Assembly: GCA_018114805.1 (NCBI GenBank)
Contig: CP073042.1
Coordinates: 7,113,501 to 7,177,500 of the forward strand
Origin: Candidatus Streptomyces philanthi
GTDB lineage: Bacteria; Actinomycetota; Actinomycetes; Streptomycetales; Streptomycetaceae
Direction of reading: 5' to 3'
Length of the DNA: 64,000 bases
This document shows positions 27,712-36,152 of this stretch, piece after piece. The notes below the pieces were generated by a model that saw only the letters and a program-made list of their open reading frames with translations, was not told where the DNA came from and ran no database searches. The translations under genes were made by a program, and so were the position numbers. Numbering within the stretch: position 1 is the first letter of the stretch; each line of letters begins with the position of its first letter.

Positions 27712-29382
27712 ATGGAGACGGTGCTGCGTGGCGTCGGCGTGAGCGACGGGGTAGCGGTGGGCGAGGTGCGCCACATGGGCACCGCCGTGCTGGAACCGCC
27801 GGTGCGTACGGTCGCCGCCGACGAGGTGAAGCGCGAGCAGGCGCGCGCTCGGCAGGCCGTGGAGTGGGTGGCTGCCGACCTGGTGTCGCGCGGCAACCTG
27901 GCGGGCGGCGAGGCCCAGGCCGTGCTTGAGGCGCAGGCGCTGATGGCGCGCGACCCGGAGCTGGCCACCGACGTGGAGCGCCGGATCGCCGAGGGCAGCA
28001 CGGCCGAGCGCGCCGTCTACGACGCGTTCGCCGCCTACCGGGTGCTGCTCCTGGGGGCCGGCGACTACCTGGCCGGCCGCGTCGCGGACCTGGACGACGT
28101 ACGCAACCGCCTGGTGGCCCGCCTGCTCGGCGTGCCGATGCCGGGCGTGCCCGACAGCGACTATCCGTACGTGCTGGTCGCGCGGGACCTGGCGCCGGCC
28201 GACACGGCGCTGCTCGACCCGGCGCTCGTGCTGGGCTTCGTCACCCAGGAGGGCGGCCCCACCAGCCACAGCGCGATCCTCGCGCGGGCGCTCGGGGTGC
28301 CGGCCGTGGTCGCGGTGCCCGGGGCCGGGGAGCTGGTGGAGGGCACCAAGGTGGCGCTCGACGGCGCCGACGGCCAGGTCGTGATCGAGCCGGGCGAGGA
28401 GCTGCGGGCCGAGCTGGTGGCGCGGGCCGAGCAGCGCCGCGCCGCGGTGGCCGCGGTCAGCGGCCCCGGCGCCACCAGCGACGGGCACGCGGTGCCGATG
28501 TTGGCCAACATCGGCGGGGTCGGCGACGTGGCCGCGGCCGTGCAGGCCGGCGCGGAGGGCGTGGGCCTGTTCCGGACCGAGTTCCTGTTCCTGGACGACC
28601 ACAAGCAGGCGCCGTCGGTCGAGGTGCAGCAGGAGGCGTACCGGCAGGTCCTCGAGGCGTTCCCCGAGGGGCGCGTGGTGGTGCGGGTGCTGGACGCCGG
28701 TGCCGACAAGCCGCTGGACTTCCTCACCCCCGCCGAGGAGCCGAACCCGGCGCTCGGCGTGCGCGGCCTGCGTACCCTGCTCGACCACCCCGAGGTGCTG
28801 GCGGGCCAGCTCACGGCGCTGATGCGGGCCGCCGAAGGGCTGTCGGTGCGGCTTGAGGTGATGGCGCCGATGGTGGCCGACCGGGCGGACGCGGCCCAGT
28901 TCGCCGCGGCCTGCCAGGCCGCCGGGTTGCCCGCCAAGGTGGGCGCGATGGTGGAGATCCCCTCCGCCGCACTGCGCGCGGGCGCGCTGCTGCGCGAGGT
29001 GGATTTCCTGTCGCTGGGCACCAACGACCTGGCCCAGTATATTTTCGCGGCCGACCGGCAGACCGGTTCGCTGGCGCGGCTCCAGGACCCCTGGCAGCCC
29101 GCGCTGCTCGACCTGGTGCACGCGCCGGCGCAGGCGGCCCAGACGCGGGGCAAGAGCTGCGGCGTGTGCGGCGAGGCCGCCGCCGACCCGCTGCTGGCCT
29201 GCGTCCTGACCGGCCTGGGGGTCACCAGCCTGTCGATGAGCCCCACCGCCATCCCGCGGGTGCGCGCCACGCTGGCGCAGCACACATTGGCGGCCTGCCA
29301 GGAGGCGGCCCGCGCCGCCCTGGCCGCCGACACGCCGCAGGAGGCGCGCGAGGCCGTCAAGGGCGTCCTCGGCGTGGCCTGA
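27712..29382 (+). CDS. ptsI: PTS enzyme I (phosphoenolpyruvate-protein phosphotransferase)
   Basis: Enzyme I autophosphorylates from PEP and phosphorylates HPr. The 556-residue protein has LRGVGVSDGVAVGEVRHM, the active-site TQEGGPTSHSAILARALGVPAVV (His in TSHSAI), GVGLFRTEFLFLD, LDAGADKPLDFL, FLSLGTNDLAQYIFAADR and the CGVCGEAAADPLL loop of the PEP-binding barrel. ATG 27712 follows a GGGAG element. The combination of crr and ptsI adjacent to each other is the known Streptomyces arrangement; ptsH is not here. Intact. Confidence 0.95.
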   Translation: METVLRGVGVSDGVAVGEVRHMGTAVLEPPVRTVAADEVKREQARARQAVEWVAADLVSRGNLAGGEAQAVLEAQALMARDPELATDVERRIAEGSTAERAVYDAFAAYRVLLLGAGDYLAGRVADLDDVRNRLVARLLGVPMPGVPDSDYPYVLVARDLAPADTALLDPALVLGFVTQEGGPTSHSAILARALGVPAVVAVPGAGELVEGTKVALDGADGQVVIEPGEELRAELVARAEQRRAAVAAVSGPGATSDGHAVPMLANIGGVGDVAAAVQAGAEGVGLFRTEFLFLDDHKQAPSVEVQQEAYRQVLEAFPEGRVVVRVLDAGADKPLDFLTPAEEPNPALGVRGLRTLLDHPEVLAGQLTALMRAAEGLSVRLEVMAPMVADRADAAQFAAACQAAGLPAKVGAMVEIPSAALRAGALLREVDFLSLGTNDLAQYIFAADRQTGSLARLQDPWQPALLDLVHAPAQAAQTRGKSCGVCGEAAADPLLACVLTGLGVTSLSMSPTAIPRVRATLAQHTLAACQEAARAALAADTPQEAREAVKGVLGVA

Positions 29383-29392
29383 CCCCGCCCGC

Positions 29393-30110
29393 TCACCCCG
29401 CCGCCCGCCGGGCCGGGCCGTGGCAGGGCGCCGTCCAGGATGTGGCTGAGGCCGTCCTCGTAGCGGTACGCGGCCTCCCAGTGGCGTGAACGTCCCACCG
29501 GCGGGCCAGGTTGGGGAACTCGGCCGGGTCCCGGCTGGCCATGGCGGCGCCGGTTCGCCCGCCCGCCCCGTGGCCCCCTCCGCCGCGTCCGGCCGGGGGG
29601 CGGCGGAGACGACCTGGCCGGCCGTGAAGTACCAGATGGTCTGGTGCGTCCGGTAGGCGTGCTGGTCGTCGAGGCCGAGCGCCGCGAGGGCGGCTATGAT
29701 CTCCTCGGTCATCCAGACGGCCGACACACCCACCAGTTCGCCGCGCGCGACGATCGGCACCACCCACGGGTTGTCCATGAAGGCCCGGTACATCACAGCG
29801 TGCACGCCGCCAGCAGCCGCTCCCGTGGTTCCTCGGGCAGCTCGGGCCCGGGCAGGCTGCGCGCGACGTGCTCCAGGACGAGCACGAGCAACTCGTCCTT
29901 GTCCCGTACGTGGTGGTAGACGGCCATCGGCGTGCTGCGCAGCGCGCTGGCCAGCCCGCCGCATCGTCAGGTGCTCGGCGCCCTCCCTGAGGATGATCTC
30001 GTGGGCCGCTTCGACGATCTGTTCCCGCGAGAGCCGCTGTGGCCGCCCCCGTCTCGGTCTGGTGGTCGTGTTCCCGGTCAGCGCTCCGCCCTCACCGTCT
30101 CGCCCCGTCC
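29393..30110 (-). pseudogene. TetR-family regulator, several frameshifts
   Basis: Segments in different frames reconstruct a TetR protein of about 230 residues: RLSREQIVEAAHEIILREGAEHLTMRR, then SALRSTPMAVYHHVRDKDELLVLVLEHVARSL (the HTH), then MYRAFMDNPWVVPIVARGELVGVSAVWM, and finally EFPNLARRWDVH and HWEAAYRYEDGLSHILDGALP at the C-terminus. Shifts lie near 29945, 29790, 29560 and 29470. No in-frame start codon is evident, so the right boundary is approximate. A perfect 12-bp palindrome lies just upstream at 30172. The end abuts ptsI tail-to-tail. Confidence 0.7.
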
Positions 30111-30171
30111 GTCCTCGCCCGCGCCGCGTCCGTCCGTCAGAGCTGCCGGGGAGGCCTGCGGGTGCGTTTAC

Positions 30172-30183
30172 CGTACGTGTACG
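30172..30183. promoter_or_regulatory. Perfect palindrome, possible TetR operator
   Basis: CGTACGTGTACG is a perfect 12-bp palindrome (CGTAC-GT-GTACG) in a locally T/A-rich setting (GTTTAC before and TTAATTC after). It lies upstream of the broken TetR gene, where an autoregulatory operator would be expected. Confidence 0.5.
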
Positions 30184-30500
30184 TTAATTCGCGCCGGGCC
30201 TTGACGCGGGCCGGCGCACCGACCGCGGCGTGCCCGGCAGCGAGCCACGCTGTCCTTAGGGCTCCCTCCACCGCCCTCGCCACCGTACGGAGGGGCGGCA
30301 CGCGCGACGGCAGGCCGACACGACCGTTCGGCGGGTGCCGGGAGATGGCGCCCGCCGCCGGGGGAGGGGCGGGCCGAGCGCTGCGGGCGTGGTCGACGGC
30401 GCCTTCGGCACGCGGATCGGCGGCGCGCTGGCCGCGTACCCCAACCGGCGCTGGGTGCCGCTCGTCCACCTGCCGTCGCCGTCTCCCGCTTCGGTCCCCG
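30184..30500. other. Intergenic region without a supported gene
   Basis: About 315 bp between the TetR operator and the end of the P-type ATPase remnant. I see no conserved frame, RNA or repeat in it. Confidence 0.4.
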
Positions 30501-31906
30501 TCACCCGCGACGGGTCCTGGTCAGGCCGCTGCCCGCCTCCAGGCCGCGCCGCGCAGCAGCCAGGCCGTTCAGCCCGACGAGCACGGTGGAGCCCTCGTGG
30601 CCGGCGACGCCGAGCGGCAGCGGCAGGTGGCCGATCAGGTCCCAGGCCACCAGGGTGCCGATGCACACCGACGCGATGACCAGGTTCTGCCGGACCACCC
30701 CGGCGGGCCCGGCGGGAGAGGGCCACCATGGCGGGCACGGTGCCCAGTTCGTCGCGTACGACCACGGCGTCCGCCGTCTCCAGGGCCAGGTCGGAGCCGG
30801 CACGGCCCATGGCGACGCCGCTGTGCGCCGCGGCGAGCGCCGGGGCGTCGTTACCCCGTCCCCGACGACGAGCACCTTGCACCCGGCCTTCCTGCCAGGC
30901 CCGTACGGCCGCGACCTTGTCCTGCGGCAGGAGGCCGGCCCGCACGTCGCCGATCCCGGTCTCGGCGGCGAGTCGGACTGCGGCGCGTCCGTTGTCGCCG
31001 GTCAGCAACGCGGGCTCGGTGCCGGTGAGTTCGCGCAACGCGGCGACGGCGTCGCCTGCGCCCGCGCGCGTACGGTCCTCGACGGCCAGCACCGCCACGG
31101 GCCGGCCGGCGACCAGGACGACCACGGCGGTCCGGCCCATGCTCTCCTCCTCGTCCACCCGCCACGCCTCGGCCACCTCCGGCGCGGCCTCGGCCACCGC
31201 CCGCGGCGTGTCGGCCAGTGCCCGCGACGCCTGGGCCGGCGCTGGCCGACTCGTGCGGTCCGCCGCGTGGGGGTGCCGTCCGGGTGCTCGTGCGGTGGCG
31301 TGGGCGGCGCGTCGGCAGAGCCGTGCGCGAGGCCGGGCGGCGCCGCGGCGCGGGCGCGCTCGCCCAGCGTCGCGGCCGGGCTGCCGACCCGTACCTCCCG
31401 GCCCGCCACCACCGCGTCACCGACCCGCAACTCGGACACCTCCACGCGCTGTTCGGTGCCGTCGGCGGCCCGTCGCAGCGCGGTGGCCGGAGCCAGGTCG
31501 AGCAGGCCGCGCACCGAATCGGCCGTGCGCCGGGTGGCCAGCGCCTCCAGGGCGCCGGAGGTGGCGAAGATGACGATCAGCAGTCCGCCGTCCAGGAACT
31601 GGCCGATGCTCGCGGCGCCCAACGCGGCGACCACCATCAGCAGGTCGACGTCGAGGGTCCCGGCGCGCAGCGCCACCAGGCCCGCGTGGCCCGGCTCCCA
31701 GCCGCCCGCCGCGTAACACACGGCGTACAGCGGGCCCCAGGTCCAGGCGGGGGCGCCGGCCAGGTCCAGCGGGAAGGCCAGCGCGAAGGCGAGCGCGGCG
31801 AGCGCACCTCGGGCAGAGCGGTCAGGCGGGTCGGACGCGGTGGTGGTGGGCCGCCCGGGGCGGCGGAGGAGGGGAGGCGGTGCTCGTCGACGAGCTGAGC
31901 TGCCAT
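30501..31906 (-). pseudogene. Heavy-metal P1B-type ATPase, core domains deleted plus frameshifts
   Basis: From ATG 31906 the sequence gives AQLVDEHRLPSS, then membrane segments LAALAFALAFPLDLAGAPAW, LLMVVAALGAASIGQFLDGG and LLIVIFATSGALEALATRR with TADSVRGLLDLAP, as in CadA/ZntA-like pumps. After VEVSELRVGDAVV the text jumps directly to GREVRVGSPAATL, which belongs near the end of the nucleotide-binding domain. The actuator TGE loop, the CPC-type membrane segment and the DKTGT phosphorylation site are missing, a loss of some 300 residues. The remainder continues with GRTAVVVLVAGRPVAVLAV, ALLTGDNGRAAVRLA and, after shifts, GDGVNDAPALAAAHSGVAMG and the last two helices. It cannot be a working pump. 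Confidence 0.85.
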
Positions 31907-31960
31907 GGCGGCGTACCTCTTCGCGGGCCGGGAACGGACGGGGTCCCCTCACCAAAGCCG

Positions 31961-31986
31961 AACACATGAAGAGATCTTCAAGTGTT
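31961..31986. promoter_or_regulatory. 12-2-12 inverted repeat, ArsR/SmtB-type operator
   Basis: AACACATGAAGA-GA-TCTTCAAGTGTT is a 12-2-12 palindrome with 11 of 12 base pairs matching, the architecture bound by ArsR/SmtB metal sensors. It lies between the divergent P-type ATPase remnant (start 31906) and the arsR-like gene (start 32058), so it probably controlled both. The surrounding bases are unusually A/T-rich for this window. Confidence 0.85.
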
Positions 31987-32057
31987 TGCTTAGAGTCGCG
32001 ACTACGATGACCCGCATGTGACACGGAGCTAACGGAGCAAGGGGTGAGACCACCCCG

Positions 32058-32375
32058 GTGGAACTGCTCGACGCGGATTCCGCCGCCACCATCGCCGCCA
32101 CGCTCCAGGCCCTGGCGACGCCGTCGCGGCCGATGATCCTCACCCGGCTGCGACAGGGGCCGTGCCCGGTGACCGAACTGGCCGAAGCCGTCGGCATGGA
32201 GCAGTCCGCCGTCTCCCACCAACTGCGCCTGCTGCGCGCCCTCGGCCTGGTCACCGGCTCCCGGCAGGGCCGGCGGATCGTCTACAGCCTCTACGACCAC
32301 CACGTCGCCCAACTCCTGCACGAGGCGGTCTACCACATCGAGCACCTGCGCCTCGGCGCCCGCGACCTGCCCTGA
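32058..32375 (+). CDS. ArsR/SmtB-family metal-responsive repressor
   Basis: The 105-residue protein is a single winged-helix domain: LQALATPSRPMILTRLRQGPCPVTELAEAVGMEQSAVSHQLRLLRALGLVTGSRQGRRIVYSLYDHHVAQLL, followed by a His-rich helix (HEAVYHIEHLRLGARD). The C-terminal DHHVAQLLHEAVYHIEH resembles the alpha-5 zinc/nickel site of SmtB/NmtR-type sensors (D, H, H, H ligands). GTG 32058 follows AAGGGG. Partner of the deleted P-type ATPase: the sensor is intact although its pump is not. Confidence 0.88.
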   Translation: MELLDADSAATIAATLQALATPSRPMILTRLRQGPCPVTELAEAVGMEQSAVSHQLRLLRALGLVTGSRQGRRIVYSLYDHHVAQLLHEAVYHIEHLRLGARDLP

Positions 32376-32629
32376 CCCGCCGCGCGGTGGGTGCGGTGGT
32401 GTCCGACGGGGCTGCCGCGGCCACGTCGGCCGGCCGGAGTGCGCTGGTGTCATCCATGATCCGCACGCTGGGAACGGGGCCGGCGGGGCGTCGGCCATCG
32501 GTGGCGCGGCCGGTGACTCACGTGGCCGGCCGGCGCCGGTCCTGCCGCCGAACGGGGCGGCGGCGGGTGGGGAGTCGGGGCGTGGCGGCGGTGCCGCTGT
32601 CACCGTCAGGACGCCGGTGCCCCGGCGCG

Positions 32630-33283
32630 TCAGGGGAGCCGGGCCTCGACGCGGGCGAGTTGGGCGGCGAGGGCCTCCTCGAACGCGGCGCGGCGGTCCG
32701 CTCCGAGGGGGTGGATGTCGGGGGCGAAGTGGGCCAGGGCGGGGAAGCGTTCTGGGTCGGCGCCGAGCACCGCGACGCGGAACTGCTCCAAGCCCTGTTC
32801 GTACTCCGTGACGCCGATGCTGCTCATACCGGCCTCGGAGGCGATGAGCGCGGCGACGACGACCACGATGTGGTGGTACCGCACCGGCACTTCCTCGTCG
32901 GGCAGGCCGGACGCGCGCAGGGCCTGTAGCAGTTCCTCCATGACCTGCCGGGAGCCGGCGCCGCCGGACCCGTACCGGCCCCAGAACAGCGCGAGTTGGG
33001 GCTGCTCGCCGAAGGTCTCGCGCAGGCGCAGGGCCACCGAGGTGACGCGCTGCCGCCAGTCGCCCTCCGGGCGGTAGCCGTCCATGGCGTTCGACAGGAT
33101 GCGGTCTGCCGCCGCGCGGAGCAGCTCGGTCTTGTTGCGGAAGTGCCGGTAGAGGCTGGAGGAGTCGGTTCCGAGCGTCGCGGCGAGCTTGCGCACGCTG
33201 AACGACTCCGCGTCGCTCGTACGCAACAGCTCCACCGCCGTGTCCAGGATCTCCTCGGTCGACCATCGCCTGCGGCCCGTCAT
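32630..33283 (-). CDS. TetR-family transcriptional regulator
   Basis: The 217-residue protein has a normal TetR N-terminal domain (WSTEEILDTAVELLRTSDAESFSVRKLAATLGTDSSSLYRHFRNKTELLRAAADRIL) and an alpha-helical ligand domain with ERFRETF-like and LALFWGRYGSGGAGSRQVMEELLQALRASGL stretches. It is divergent from an esterase-like gene 132 bp away and probably controls it. Ligand unknown. Intact. Confidence 0.9.
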   Translation of the reverse strand: MTGRRRWSTEEILDTAVELLRTSDAESFSVRKLAATLGTDSSSLYRHFRNKTELLRAAADRILSNAMDGYRPEGDWRQRVTSVALRLRETFGEQPQLALFWGRYGSGGAGSRQVMEELLQALRASGLPDEEVPVRYHHIVVVVAALIASEAGMSSIGVTEYEQGLEQFRVAVLGADPERFPALAHFAPDIHPLGADRRAAFEEALAAQLARVEARLP

Positions 33284-33300
33284 CTCGCCCCTCTCGTCGA

Positions 33301-33350
33301 CGCCCAGTCTAATCTATGCACTTGCTGTTGCACGCACTGCTTGCATAATC
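33301..33350. promoter_or_regulatory. Divergent promoter region between TetR and the esterase gene
   Basis: The stretch contains TTGCTG, a 16-bp spacer and CATAAT reading toward the esterase gene, and TAGATT reading toward tetR. It is also rich in repeated TGCAC/TTGCA elements (TGCACTTGC, TTGCACGCACTGC, TTGCAT) that could form the TetR operator. No clean palindrome was found. Confidence 0.35.
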
Positions 33351-33415
33351 GAGTGCGACATGCGTACCAGCCACCACAACACCCGGCACCTGGCCGGGTA
33401 AGGGGAGAGGGACAC

Positions 33416-34378
33416 ATGAACGAGACCACCGACGCGATACGGCCGCCGGAGCCGGACTTCTCGGTGATCACGCCGGAGGAACTGCTCGTCTACCGGGCCG
33501 TGGAGAACCGCTTCCGGGCCTCCGCAGCGGCGCGCGCCATCATCGGAGAGCCGCACGCCGGCGCCGCGATCGACTGGCAGGAGATCGCGCTGCCCGACCG
33601 GGCCCTGCCGGTACGGGTCTACCGACCGGCCCCGACGGGCGGTGACGAAGCCGGGGCCCGTACCGAGCTGCCGCTCGTGGTCCACGTCCACGGAGGCGGC
33701 TTCGTGGGCACGGCGACACAGTGCGACTGGACCAACAGTCACCTCGCCGCGCGGCTGCCCGCCCTGGTCGTCTCCGTCGAACACCGTCTCCTGGCCCCCG
33801 ACAGCCCGCTGTCCAGCGCCGTCGACGACGGCTGGGACGCGCTCCGGCACGTCGTGCGCCACGCCGAGCGGTGGGGCGTCGACCCGGCGCGAGTGGCCGT
33901 CTTCGGCGAGAGCTGCGGCGCGCTGATCAGTGCGCTGACGGCCATCCGGGCGAGGGAGGCCGGCCTTCGGCTCAGGGCGCAGGTGCTGGTCAACCTGGCG
34001 GTCGACGTGACCGACGCGATGTTCGACCACCCCTCGATCGCCCAGTACGCGTACCAGCCGTCCCGGGCCCTCCCACTCCTGCGCTACGTCCAGCGACTCG
34101 CCGTCCCGCCGGGAGCCGACGCCGGCGTCCTTTCACCGCTGCACGCGGACGACCTGAGCGGGCTCGCCCCGGCGCTCGTGGTGGTGCCCACCCGGGACGC
34201 GGTCGCCGACCATGGTCGCCGCTACGCCGAGCGCCTGAGCCAGGCGGGGAGCCCGGTGCGGCTGTCGGAGTACACGGGGGCCAAGCACGCTTTCCTCACC
34301 CTGCCCGGGGTGGAACCGCAGGCCGAAGCCGCCCAGGCGGAGATCCTCGCGTTCCTCCGCACGGCCCTGGCGACGTGA
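33416..34378 (+). CDS. Alpha/beta hydrolase (HSL-type esterase)
   Basis: The 320-residue protein has the HSL-family oxyanion motif (VVHVHGGGFVG, about residue 85), VVSVEHRLLAPDSPLSSAVDDGWDALRHV, the nucleophile elbow VFGESCGAL (Ser in GESCG), a later Asp in VPTRDAVADHG and a His in AKHAFLTL. Catalytic residues are therefore all present. It lacks a signal peptide and is likely a cytoplasmic esterase/lipase. AGGGGAGAGG precedes ATG 33416. The next gene begins 11 bp downstream, so the two form an operon opposite tetR. Intact. Confidence 0.9.
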   Translation: MNETTDAIRPPEPDFSVITPEELLVYRAVENRFRASAAARAIIGEPHAGAAIDWQEIALPDRALPVRVYRPAPTGGDEAGARTELPLVVHVHGGGFVGTATQCDWTNSHLAARLPALVVSVEHRLLAPDSPLSSAVDDGWDALRHVVRHAERWGVDPARVAVFGESCGALISALTAIRAREAGLRLRAQVLVNLAVDVTDAMFDHPSIAQYAYQPSRALPLLRYVQRLAVPPGADAGVLSPLHADDLSGLAPALVVVPTRDAVADHGRRYAERLSQAGSPVRLSEYTGAKHAFLTLPGVEPQAEAAQAEILAFLRTALAT

Positions 34379-34389
34379 GGAGAGGAGTG

Positions 34390-35184
34390 ATGTCCACGAT
34401 GGAGGACCACACAGCGCGCGGTGTCGGCGTCATTGGAGTGGGCGAGATCGGCCGGGCCATCGTCGAGGGCCTGCGCCACGGGGGCGGGGCGTCGCCGGAG
34501 GTACACCTCTCTCCCCGGGCCCCGGGGGCCCGCACCGCCGCCGACCTGGCCGGGCGCTTCGACGGCGTGCGGGTGTGCGCCTCTAACCAGGAGGTGGTCG
34601 ACCGCTCCGAAGTGGTGATCATCGCCGTGCGCCGCCAGGACCACCACGAGGCACTGGCCGGGCTGACGATCGAGCACGACAAGACCGTGGTCAGCCTGAT
34701 GGCCGGGGTTCGCATCGACGCGCTGCGCCGAACCCTGGCCACCGACGCACCGATCGTCCGCGCCATCCCGCTGCCCGCCGCGCGTGAGCGCCGCTCCCTC
34801 ACCGTGACCCACCCCGCGCACCCGGTGGTGGACTCCCTGTTCGAGCGGTTGGGCGGAGCGCTCCCGGTCGCGGACGAGGACGCCTTTAACGTCTGCTCCG
34901 CGCTGACCGGAACCCTCACCGCCCACTACGCCTACCTCGCCACGCTCACCTCGTGGGCCACCGACCACGGCATCGCCCAGGGAGCCGCCGACCGGTACAT
35001 GCGCGGCCTGTTCAGCGAGGTCGGCCGCTCGCTGGGTGACGAGACCCGTTCACTGTCCCAACTCGCCACCGACCACGAGACTCCCGGAGGGAACAACGAG
35101 CGCGTCCGCACCACCTGGTTCGAACCGGCCAACGCGGCGGCCCTGACGCGGGCCCTGGACGGGCTCCTCGCCGACCTCGGCTGA
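34390..35184 (+). CDS. Pyrroline-5-carboxylate reductase-family NAD(P)-binding protein
   Basis: The 264-residue protein begins with a Rossmann motif (GVGVIGVGEIGRAIVEGL) and has VVIIAVRRQDHHEALAGL, VSLMAGVRIDALRRTL and APIVRAIPLPAARERRS, then a helical dimerisation domain with FNVCSALTGTLTAHYAYLATLTSWA and DHETPGGNNERV. This is the ProC fold, and the HETPGGxNE element is close to the proline-binding loop of P5C reductases. In place of a second housekeeping proC it may reduce a related imine; its operon with an esterase supports a special role. Intact. Confidence 0.85.
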   Translation: MSTMEDHTARGVGVIGVGEIGRAIVEGLRHGGGASPEVHLSPRAPGARTAADLAGRFDGVRVCASNQEVVDRSEVVIIAVRRQDHHEALAGLTIEHDKTVVSLMAGVRIDALRRTLATDAPIVRAIPLPAARERRSLTVTHPAHPVVDSLFERLGGALPVADEDAFNVCSALTGTLTAHYAYLATLTSWATDHGIAQGAADRYMRGLFSEVGRSLGDETRSLSQLATDHETPGGNNERVRTTWFEPANAAALTRALDGLLADLG

Positions 35185-35303
35185 CCCGTCCCCCGTCCCG
35201 CGCACCAGCCCCACCGCCGGCCACGGTCCCGTCGCGGTGCCCCGCCCCTGCCGGCGGGCCACCGCTCGCCGTGCGTGGGCCCTCCCGCCGCCCCGGCCGG
35301 CGC

Positions 35304-35334
35304 TTGACCCTGCCGCAGCGACAACGTTTCTACT
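35304..35334 (+). promoter_or_regulatory. MerR-type promoter with 19-bp spacer
   Basis: TTGACC (35304-35309) and TCTACT (35329-35334) are separated by exactly 19 bp, the overlong spacing that MerR-family activators correct. An imperfect dyad (ACCCTGCCG / CGACAACGT) lies within the spacer. The element is 16 bp upstream of the MerR start and suggests autoregulation. Confidence 0.7.
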
Positions 35335-35349
35335 GGCTCTACTGGCGGT

Positions 35350-36152
35350 ATGTGCATCGGAGAACTCGCCGGCGTGGCCGGCATCACCCCCCCCGCGCCG
35401 TGCGGCACTACCATCGCATCGGCCTGCTGCCCGAGCCACCTCGGCACCCCAACGGACACCGGTCGTACTCGCTGCGCGACGCCGTCGAACTCGCGCGCAT
35501 CCGCCGCCTCGTCGAACTCGGGCTGAGCCTGGACGAGGTGCGCGACGTCGTCGCCGACGACGCCGGCAGTGAGCTGGCCGAGGTGCTCGCCGAACTCGAC
35601 GCCGACCTGGCGCGCCAGGAGGAGGCCACCCGGCAGCGCCGTGCGCGCCTGGCGCAACTGCTGGGACAGGTCGAGGAGGGCGGCGGGCTGCCCGCCGAGT
35701 CGCCGGTCTCACCGGCCCTGACCACCCTGTTCGACGAGATGGCCCGCGTCTCGGCCCGGCTCCCGGGCCCGGAGCCCGCCATGGCGGCCAAGGAGCGCGA
35801 GCTGCTGGCCCTGCTGGAGACCGCGACCCCGGACGGCACCGACCAGGGTTGGCTGGACGGCCTGATGGGGGCCCTGGGGTCCGATCCGGAGGCGGTCGCG
35901 CGGGCGTACGAGGTCTACGCGCGGTTCGACGAGTTGGCCCAGGCACCCGAGGACGACCCCCGGGTGGAGGCGACGACCCGCGCCGTCGTGGACTTCCTGC
36001 CGCCGGAGGTCATCGCGCACTTGGGCCCCACGCGGGAGTGGGAGCCGGAGGCCGTCGGCGGCTTCGCCACGGCACTCTTCGCGGACCTGGCGCCCGCGCA
36101 GGCGGCCGCCGTGCGCGGCGCCATCCGACTGCTCCAGGAGCGGGTCCGATGA
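35350..36152 (+). pseudogene. MerR-family regulator, frameshift at a C8 run
   Basis: ATG 35350 opens MCIGELAGVAGITP, the first part of the winged helix. At eight C (35387-35394) the frame must change to give RAVRHYHRIGLLPEPPRHPNGHRSYS and IRRLVELGLSLDEVRDVVAD, then a coiled-coil and a 130-residue effector domain ending at 36152. The downstream frame is open farther upstream but codes there for nonsense, so the shift is real in this sequence. Either a two-base C expansion or a one-base loss explains it. Because the lesion is in a homopolymer it may be a sequencing artefact. It overlaps the next gene by 4 bp (ATGA). Confidence 0.8.

Noticed and set aside
27685..29964. Large minus-strand open frame across ptsI
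   Set aside because: Antisense shadow of ptsI; only the part beyond 29393 carries TetR-like sequence.
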